Shown here: positions 57,501 through 64,000 of the stretch, one piece after another
How positions within the stretch are numbered: the stretch's first letter is position 1
Layout: every line of letters starts with the position of its first letter
NCBI RefSeq assembly: GCF_000002235.5
Contig: NW_022145539.1
Coordinates: 1,067,501-1,131,500 of the forward strand
DNA from: Strongylocentrotus purpuratus
Taxonomy: Eukaryota > Echinodermata > Echinoidea > Camarodonta > Strongylocentrotidae
Length of the DNA: 64,000 nucleotides
Direction of reading: 5' to 3'
The notes under the pieces: generated by a model
Databases searched by the model: none
What the model was told of the DNA's origin: nothing
What the model saw: the letters and a program-made list of their open reading frames with translations, nothing else
Translations under genes and position numbers: made by a program

Positions 57501-59234
57501 TCCCAAGTCAACATCTACGTCATTGGACTTCTTCTCCGTCTCAACTTTCTTTGCCATTGAACGAGTTACAGCACATGCTGGGAACACAACAGGAAATTCT
57601 GCAACCAACTCATCTGTCTCAGAACTTTCACAAGGACTAGAACTTACTACTGGACATGATACGACTCTGTCACCAGCGAGATCATTACCTAATATGATAG
57701 ATACCTCTTCCACAGGAAGTGATGGTCGAACTGCCATCTTCACCATACCAGAAACAAGGTCTGACTTCAAGTCTACCACATGAAGGGGTGCTTCCACAAA
57801 GCCATCTCCAATGCCTTTGAGCAAAACACTAGCACCAACAGAAGAACTATCACAAAAGGGCAACGCACTTTCCAAAATCAAGGACTGAGAAGCACCAGTA
57901 TCCCGCAAGACTTTCACTTTTCTTGCTACATCACTCTCTGCTACAGATACATATCCTACAGACACAAACGGTTCATACTCTTTCTGAATTTTTTCCATGT
58001 TCGCTGGTACAATTCTACTTTGTGAGTTTGATGTAGTTTGTACGAATGCATTAGGATGTGCACTAGATTCCAGTTTCCTAGCCTGAAGTGAAGGACACTT
58101 TGACTTTATGTGCCCATACTGTTTGCAAGCATAGCACATTCTTTCCTCATTTACCTGTCCTTGCTGGGACTGCGGTTTTATTTCATCCTTTTCTTGTGAT
58201 GAACTAGTTTTCTGGCTTTTGCTCCAGTTACCATTTTTCTTAGGTTCTACGCTCAGTTTGTTAGAGATTTTGTGCGTGAGCACGTAATCATCCGCGATTC
58301 TTGCTGCTCCATCCAGCGAATCGACGCGCTGCTCCTCGAGATGTATACGAACATCCAGTCGCACGCTGCGCTTGAATTCCTCAAGCAGAAGAATTTCACG
58401 CAGTTTATCATAATCATGATCTACATGGAGAGACGAGCTCCATCTGTCAAACAATTGCTCTTTTTGTTTTGAAAACTCCATATGAGTTTGCGATTCTTCC
58501 TTTCGCGCTTTGCGAAATCGCTGCCTGTACGCTTCGGGTACAAGTTCGTAAGCTTTTAGCACGCTCGATTTTACTTTATCGTAATCCGACACATCGGCCA
58601 TCGACATTGCTAAGTAGGCATCCCTAGCCTTACCGCTAAACTTACTCTGAATCAGGTGAGCCCACATTTCCCTAGGCCACCCCATGCTTTGAGCTAATTT
58701 CTCAAAGTGTGGAAAGTACTTTTCCACCCCTTCCTCTTCGAATGGAGGGACCATTCTGACATGCTTTGCTACGTCAAAATGCCTATCAGCATTTCTGCTT
58801 TCTTTTCTGTTTACGGCAACAAGTTTCTCCCTCTCCAACTCTACTCTTGCCCTCTCTAATTCCAGCTCCTTAATCCTCACTTCATCAGAAACTGAAGACC
58901 TAGCCTGAGAATTTAATTCAGGAGACCGAGACCTAGACCCTGGAGGAGTCACAATGATACTACCTGCCGCCTCTGAAGACAATACCTCTTCAGCAACCAG
59001 AAATTCGACAATTTTGTTCAAAATGTCCGACTTCAGCATGTACCGCTTGATGCCCACAACCTCGTAATGAGTTGCTACATCTAACAATTCAACTTTAGTC
59101 AACGAGCTTAATCGCTCCGCAGACGGATCCCTAACAAACTCCCCCAACGAGAACTCGCTAGCCATCATGCAAAAACCTAGCCTCCTAAATAACCTAGAAA
59201 GAACTAGAGCCTGGCTGTTATAATCCCCAGCCAA
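54600..59234 (-). CDS. Gag-pol polyprotein of the Gmr1-like element
   Basis: A single frame of 1544 residues. Rough parts: an N-terminal SAP-like helix region (about 43-80); a charged coiled stretch (about 115-145); a capsid part related to the SCAN domain (about 160-320); a CCHC zinc knuckle (CYACKQYGHIKSKC, 367-380); an aspartic protease (DTGAS, about 445); an integrase with zinc-binding N-terminus, catalytic core and GPY/F module (about 670-1030); a reverse transcriptase with YIDD (about 1130-1330); and RNase H to the end. Gag and pol are in one frame with no shift between them. The vertebrate SCAN domain is held to derive from capsids of this family, which agrees with the placement here. 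The element looks whole. Confidence 0.9.
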   Translation of the reverse strand: MAGDYNSQALVLSRLFRRLGFCMMASEFSLGEFVRDPSAERLSSLTKVELLDVATHYEVVGIKRYMLKSDILNKIVEFLVAEEVLSSEAAGSIIVTPPGSRSRSPELNSQARSSVSDEVRIKELELERARVELEREKLVAVNRKESRNADRHFDVAKHVRMVPPFEEEGVEKYFPHFEKLAQSMGWPREMWAHLIQSKFSGKARDAYLAMSMADVSDYDKVKSSVLKAYELVPEAYRQRFRKARKEESQTHMEFSKQKEQLFDRWSSSLHVDHDYDKLREILLLEEFKRSVRLDVRIHLEEQRVDSLDGAARIADDYVLTHKISNKLSVEPKKNGNWSKSQKTSSSQEKDEIKPQSQQGQVNEERMCYACKQYGHIKSKCPSLQARKLESSAHPNAFVQTTSNSQSRIVPANMEKIQKEYEPFVSVGYVSVAESDVARKVKVLRDTGASQSLILESALPFCDSSSVGASVLLKGIGDGFVEAPLHVVDLKSDLVSGMVKMAVRPSLPVEEVSIILGNDLAGDRVVSCPVVSSSPCESSETDELVAEFPVVFPACAVTRSMAKKVETEKKSNDVDVDLGDSFFCRLVEDESDSNVDESARKDRSVGNSETSEPLSLKKSKLLKEQQTDPQLISLNERAVSEEEALTVPVCYYKKAGVLMRKWRPADVPADEVWKEVHQIVVPSTYRQDIISLAHEAPLAGHLGVHKTQEKILSHFFWPGVQKDVANFCRSCHACQVVGKPNQKIPAAPLKPIPAFDEPFSRIIVDCVGPLPKTKAGNEYLLTIMCAATRYTEAIPLRRITANNVTKALVKFFTTVGLPTTVQSDQGSNFMSRVFNQVLKELGIKHVVSSAYHPESQGALERFHQTLKNMLKTYCMESEKQWDEGVPLLLFAVRDAVQESLGFSSFELVYGHSVRGPLKLLKERLLCDDAQTNVLEYVSTFRERMHKAWEVARQNLSDSQEKMKSWYDRKSKERNFEVGDEVLVLLPIVGHSLQARFSGPYTIAKRVGDVDYVVNTPDRQKKRRVCHVNMLKPYIRRNDESKAQPVLSAVECDSKCEVEKEVCKIERENPCVKLKNSEVLAHIDNKLTHLSVKERSDVKELLSEYPQLFADVPSRTDVVEHDVDVGDTTPIKQAPYRANPTKLKNLEKEIEYMLQNGIVEPSSSAWSSPCILVPKPDKSNRFCTDYRKVNACTKTDSFPIPRIDDCIDRIGKAKYVSKFDLLKGYWQIPLTKRAQEISAFSTPQGLFQYTVMPFGMKNAPATFQRLVNNLVANMAGCEAYIDDIIVYSEEWDEHVQRIRELFERLSIAKMTVNLAKSEFAGATVLFLGHVVGSGQVRPISAKVDSILAFPIPTNRKELMRFLGMAGYYRRFCHNFSDVVTPLTNLLRKQVTFVWSDDCESAFNQAKALLSTNPVLMAPDFNQPFSMMVDASDVGAGAVLTQADAEGIDRPISFFSKKFSASQKNYSTVEKETLALILALEHFDVYVSGSQHPVRVLTDHNPLTFLNRMKNKNQRLTRWSLLLQEYNLDILHVPGKDNVIADALSRV

Positions 59235-59601
59235 CCTTACAACACCTAGATTCTACAATATCCGAGAAATCTAGACAACCTGACTGTTATAACCCTCAGT
59301 CAAACCCTGCAAATCCATGCAGAAACATGAGAAGACAACAATGTTTTTCTCACCACACACACCACGAATGCTCGAACCTGAAACGGCTACCCCAGCGGTG
59401 CCCGACGATATCATCTTAACGAACCGACATCGACAACACACACACACAGTATACACACCGAACAGTCCGCTCATAAGTAACGTGTATGAAACTCGTCGCA
59501 CGCAATGTAATGTAACATGCCAGTTTGCCAGCGCTAATATGATCACAAAAATCACCTGAAAATCATACTTTTCACTTTATATACCTGGCCGAGCCCCCAT
59601 T

Positions 59602-59797
59602 TGTTACGTGAGGTTTCCTCTACCCGTTGTCCCTGGGTCCTTTGTTCCACAACAACAGATTACACAACACAAAGTGGTTAGATTTCAAGGGCTGATCTTC
59701 ATTATTGAGCTTCGTTCTTCAACTCCAAATACTAGACTAACTCGTCCTGAGGACGGTCCGTACAATGTATCTAGATTCGGTCGATACACCCATCACA
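59602..59797 (-). repeat. 5' LTR of the Gmr1-like element
   Basis: 196 bp, matching the copy at 53235-53430 base for base as far as I could compare. Short LTRs of about 200 bp are usual for small Gypsy elements. Confidence 0.9.
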
Positions 59798-59801
59798 TGT
59801 A

Positions 59802-61560
59802 GACTAGTTTTATACTGTATAGTCTATCCTAATTCACACACAGCTGCATGACTATCCGGGCTGTGTCCTGTGTATTGAACCTATATTCTCAACATTTCAA
59901 ACACCACTGTACAAAACTCAACTGATTTCACTCAAAATCGGTACTTTAGCTTAGTGACAATTGATGACACCTAAAATTAAATAGCAGTTATTAATGATTC
60001 GTTACATCTAAAGAGTTTCTTTATAAGGATAAAGTACTTAGTTTGATTACATAAGTCATTTATTATGACAGGTAGGCCTACATTAGTATGTCAAAGGACA
60101 CATCATGTAGGCACAGGTGATGTCAGTTAAGAATAATGGAAGGTTTATTTCTTCCTAAGTCTCAATATCAGGCACTAAAGTAATTATTCGGTGGTGATAT
60201 ATTATGTAAATAAGTGAGCATAGAAATAATTTGCAGACTTTGATTATTCTTACAAGGTATGAATGAAAACACGAGCACAGACATTTTGTATGAATTTCAT
60301 GTCCTAAATGTCTGTACATAATGCAAGCTGAGTTCTTTGGGGTATTCCCTGGGTGTGTGAGCCAACCAGTAATGACAGCTTATCTAAGATAAGGGGAGGG
60401 GGAGGGGATTGGTCTGCATTTCCTGAGATAGAGGGGTTCATTGAGCAGTGTTCCGGATTTAGGGGTGTCTCCAAGGCAGGAAAAGCCCGCGAAAAGCCCG
60501 CGAAAGGGGGGTCCAGAAATGTTGGCAGTCCTCAAATAGGGGGTGCTTTCAAAAAGAGGGAATAAGCATATGCGTACCCTAAATAACACTTTTATGTATA
60601 TAAAGGGGTGATACAAAAAAAAAATTGGCAGAAGAAGCATAAAAATAGCAATATACATGATATAGGCCTTTGTTTATCTAACAAACTAATAAGGATTTTT
60701 CAAAATGAATTATGAGAAACAAGAATCGCAACTTACGAAAATTGATCCAGCCATGCATATAGGGAAGTTCCGACCCACCCCGGGCGCATGAGCTCGGATA
60801 GCTCTTCGCTGTTTTAGACATTACTGTTCAGGAAACTGGCATATGGATATGGCCATGAGACGAAAAAAAAACGAGAAAAAAAAAACGATTGCCATGATAA
60901 TCATAACTGGCTCTTCATAACCACATTTTGTATAGTCAGCATTGTATTAATACACAGGCCGTATATAGTTATGGACTAACGATGAGCTTCATTATTAAAA
61001 GAATGAGTTTTCTTTGCAATATTACTTAAGATCATTCCCATTAAATATGTTTTTGTATAGATATTTCCGGGAAATTATGACCATGATAGCCATGTAACAT
61101 ACACGCTTGCAAGGTCGATAGTTGGACGCTCTTTCCGGGTCCATCCAAAGACCAATCACGGTCTTCTGTCTTGAGGATGGAACTATATTGGTATGGACCT
61201 CTAACTGATGTCATAGTGTTAAAGTGCAGAGTAGGACTGTTAATAAATGAGAAAGTTTACCACTGGTAAAAATGGCAAAAGTGACCTCTAATTAATGCCA
61301 TATAAGTAGGTGGAGAGTAGGACTATTAGTCTAAATCAAAATACACGATAATTGTTATTTCGTTCAGAGGTCTAGGTACCATTTTCAAGAGACAGGAATT
61401 AAAGTAAATACACATTTTTAGAGATTGTTTAAAATAATTTCTAAACCTGTTCAAATATCTGACCCCGCCCACTGTTCTCCAACCCACCCCTTTCTATATT
61501 CTGACCCTCTTTAATTCTACGATTCCGTTTTTTTGTCTCTGACACTTCTTTCTCTCCCCA
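59802..61560. other. No gene recognised
   Basis: A decayed G-rich repeat at 60390-60600 (AAAAGCCCGCGAAAAGCCC, GGGGGTGCTTTCAAAAAG) resembles 52960-53120. The rest is AT-rich with no domain-bearing frame. Confidence 0.4.
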
Positions 61561-61659
61561 TGTCTGTGCTTCACCGTCATGTTTGCAAATTAACACCCAC
61601 TGCCGCCCTTCCTCTCACTCTTTCTCTCCCCTCCCATCCCATTCTACCTTTCCGCCTTT

Positions 61660-61692
61660 CTCTCCCTCATGCTCTCTCCATTTAACGCCCCC

Positions 61693-61724
<32 letters not shown>

Positions 61725-62008
61725 CTCTATCTCCGTCCCTCTCTTCCATCTCAATCTCTTTCCATCCCTTTCCTCTATTTCAATTTCTCTATCTCTATTT
61801 CTCTCCATCTCTCACCTCTCCCCTATATTATCCTTTTCTACCTTTCCGCCTTTCTCTCCCTCACGCTCTCTCCATTCAACGCCCCCTCTCTCTCTCTAAC
61901 TATCTGTCCCTCTTCCTCTATTTTAATTTCTCTCTCTCTCTCTTTGTCTCCGTCCCTCACTTCCATCTCAATTTGTCACTCTCTCTCCGTACCTTTCCTC
62001 TATTTAAA

Positions 62009-62040
<32 letters not shown>

Positions 62041-62060
62041 CATCCTTCACCTCTCCCTCT
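61660..62060. repeat. (CT)n-rich tract with internal duplication
   Basis: Long imperfect CT repeat. The block TTTCCGCCTTTCTCTCCCTC occurs twice (61649 and 61843), so part of the tract was duplicated as a unit of about 194 bp. The Ser/Leu frames are not genes. Confidence 0.9.
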
Positions 62061-62164
62061 CCCCTATCTTCATTTTTCTCTCTGAAGCATACTTTCTCCT
62101 TGATTTTAAACCTATAATAAATTATTCCATGTACAAATCAAATCTTTTTAAAGCCTCTCTAAAG

Positions 62165-62275
62165 TGTTGGGAGCCCAAACAAATTGATGGCAACAATTCT
62201 CTTCAATTGTATAATGACGAAAGTGAAAGAGGATGTCATTTAACACTGACTTCTGCAAGAATTTTCAGGAAATTA
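62165..62275. mobile_element. One-arm relic of the foldback MITE
   Basis: TGTTGGGAGCCCAAACAAATT followed by GTGAAAGAGGATGTCATTTA and TCTGCAAGAATTTTCA matches one arm of the foldback elements in units B and C. The second arm is missing. Confidence 0.6.
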
Positions 62276-62814
62276 TCAAAATAGTTCATTACAAGTGATA
62301 CCCGACCCCTTAATGCGAAGCAAGGCCCCAAAACAGTTGGATTCTTAAAAGTATAAACTTGTGAAATATTGTTCCTCCCGAGGTCATGGTCTGGACATGC
62401 GATCGATAGACCATCCATCTTTTTCTGAATAATAATTGAATACCAATGCCACTCCTTGTTTACTGTACAAAATCACATTACTGAGTAAAGGTGCAGCAAG
62501 TTAATTTGGGCTAAGTCGTAATACTAGTAAAGATATCAACTGCCTGTTGCTACGATAAATAAGTGAGCTACATTTTATTTGTAATGCTGTGTTACAAAAT
62601 AGATAAACTTATGCATCAAATGAAAAAGTGGGAATTGGACCCATCTTTACATCGTCAGTCCAAGACGATGTCATCTATTCACAGATCTCACATACATGTA
62701 GATCTCTATGTTTGTATCAGATTTCTCAATTTTAAAACAGAGAATAAAATATTGGATGTAATAAATTAACTATTTGAAAGAAAAGACAAGACACTTTGAA
62801 GCAGAAGTGAGATT

Positions 62815-63350
62815 TTCAGAAGAAGATAATGAAGAAGAAAAGAAGAAGAGGACGAAAAATAAGAAGAAGATGATGAAGTAGACGAATAAGAAGAAGAAAG
62901 GGTAAAAGTAGAAGAAGAATAAGAATAAGAAGAAGAAGAAGAAGAAGAAGAAGAAAGAGAGAAAAAGAAGTAGGAGGAAAAGGAGAAGAAGAAGAAGCAA
63001 GAACAACAATAAAAGCAAGAAGCAGCAACAGCAGCCGCATGTATTAGCAGTATAGTTTTAGTAATAATGCTGATGCAGATAATGCCGATGCAGATAATGC
63101 CGATGCAGATAATGCTGATAATGATTAAGATGATAATGATAATAATAATAGTAATAACAATGATAATAATGATAATAATAGTAATGATAATGATAATATA
63201 ATGATAATAATGATGATTATGATAATAAAAATTATAATTATAATAATAATAATATCGATATTAATAGTGATAATAATAATGATAATATGATAATGATGGT
63301 GATAATGACGATGATAATGATAATGATGATGATGATGATTGGATTTAGTT
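62815..63350. repeat. (GAA)n followed by (GAT/AAT)n microsatellites
   Basis: A purine tract of GAA triplets (62815-63010), a GATGCAGATAATGCC repeat unit (63070-63120, about four copies) and a long GAT/AAT tract to 63345. Frames through it are poly-Leu/Phe artefacts. Confidence 0.95.
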
Positions 63351-63739
63351 TTACTTTCAGTCTTGAGACTTACCTTAAGGATTTAGGTAAAACTGAGACC
63401 TATAGCCTGTAATGTAAACTGTACTTTTGAACGATTTGCATTTCCCCTATCCAACTAATATATTATAATTGAGCACACAAAGAATTATACATGAAAATAT
63501 CATATCGCCACTTCTTTACCTATTAAGTTGCCACATTCAGTTTTATTTAAACTGTACAATATATTAAATAATTTCATACCAAAAATTGTGATATTGTAAT
63601 CGTGAAACAATGTACAAAAACGTAATCAGCTGTTTATAATTGCTTTATTTTTTCCCAGAAAAGAAAAACAAGTAGTATTCAACAAGTACAATTGAAAAGG
63701 CATAATAAAGTGGAATATCAATACAAAGACAATACATTG
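63351..63739. other. No gene recognised
   Basis: AT-rich intergenic sequence. Nothing supported. Confidence 0.4.
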
Positions 63740-64000
63740 GTACGCAGTAATAACAACAATGATACCATTCCGTTTTATATGGCGCATATCACATTACAAA
63801 ATACCTTGTAAAAGTATCCCGGCATTAGCTACGGTAACCGTTATAGGCTCACACTTGTGTGTTCGAATGAAAGAATTTTACAAGGTAATACACATTTATA
63901 CATTTGCCATGGGTGTAGAGTGGCCAATGTAGATTTTATGTCCTGCCACAGAGGACACAATGGAAGATACTCAAGTTCAACCACTTACAAGAATCATGGT
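63740..64000 (-). mobile_element. Partial tRNA-derived SINE, runs off the window
   Basis: On the minus strand CTACATTGGCCACTCTACACC matches the body of the SINE at 25772-26110. The end GATATGCGCCATATAAAACGG with a TTGTTGTTATTA tail corresponds to its 3' end. The tRNA-like head would lie beyond 64000. Confidence 0.6.

Larger units (their letters stand above)
53235..59797 (-). mobile_element. Gmr1-like Ty3/Gypsy LTR retrotransposon, looks whole
   Basis: A 6563-bp element on the minus strand. Parts in order: 5' LTR (59602-59797); a primer-binding site starting TGGGGGCTCGG one base inside it, matching the 3' end of tRNA-Pro over ten bases; a leader; one gag-pol frame (54600-59234); about 1.17 kb of 3' sequence without a supported gene; a polypurine tract (GAGGGGGAG) and the 3' LTR (53235-53430). 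TGTA flanks both sides (53231-53234 and 59798-59801). In pol the integrase precedes the reverse transcriptase, the Copia-like order known for the Gmr1 group of Gypsy elements in deuterostomes. The two LTRs look identical by eye, so the insertion is young on an evolutionary scale. Confidence 0.9.

Noticed and set aside
55122-58472. Plus-strand frames of 66-151 codons
   Set aside because: They lie opposite the gag-pol frame and reflect its composition; no domain is recognisable.
62770-63040. Leu/Phe-rich minus-strand frames
   Set aside because: Translation of a GAA/TTC microsatellite.

Overview
The window looks like nuclear DNA of a marine deuterostome, most likely an echinoderm of the sea-urchin kind. 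The reasons are: AT-rich non-coding DNA, spliced genes with GT/AG introns, many small inverted-repeat elements, LINEs of several clades, a Gmr1-type Gypsy retroelement (a group described from deuterostomes), and a tandem family of fast-changing rhodopsin-like receptors. No bacterial-type operon, rRNA or clear functional tRNA was seen. The species assignment is inference.

Layout. 1-9 kb: intergenic DNA with several short DNA elements. Three are flanked by TTAA and begin AGGG; there is also a 1.3-kb foldback element and two copies of a repeat ending in GTGTTTCAC. 8-12 kb: three weak minus-strand exon candidates of unknown function, plus a LINE fragment. 12-17.5 kb: simple repeats, a 1-kb hAT-like element, a tRNA-like sequence and a minus-strand LINE fragment.

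17.6-41.4 kb: the main host locus, three tandem copies (A, B, C) of a segment carrying a two-exon seven-helix receptor on the minus strand (about 280, 283 and 281 residues). All three are open through both exons, share the exon/intron phase, a TATA motif 175-200 bp upstream of the ATG and a short inverted-repeat element immediately after the stop codon. Each copy has its own later insertions: a TTAA element in A; a SINE, a Harbinger-like element and a LINE tail in B; an RTE-like LINE and a solo LTR in the intron of C. The insertion pattern and the protein similarities give conflicting trees, which suggests gene conversion or recombination.

41.4-49 kb: a large imperfect palindrome (arms about 2 and 2.9 kb, ending in GT/AC microsatellites). 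Its spacer holds a broken L1/Tx1-like LINE and a 157-bp tandem array whose monomers carry AGGTCA direct repeats. 49.8-52.8 kb: a degraded CR1-like LINE. 53.2-59.8 kb: a complete-looking Gmr1-like Gypsy element on the minus strand with integrase before reverse transcriptase, 196-bp LTRs that look identical by eye and a TGTA target duplication. 59.8-64 kb: unassigned sequence, long microsatellites, a foldback relic and a partial SINE running off the end.

The only confidently expressed-type host genes here are the three receptors. They are probably chemosensory or other rapidly evolving orphan receptors, to judge from tandem duplication, conserved cytoplasmic parts and divergent outer loops. Most of the rest is mobile DNA and its remains.
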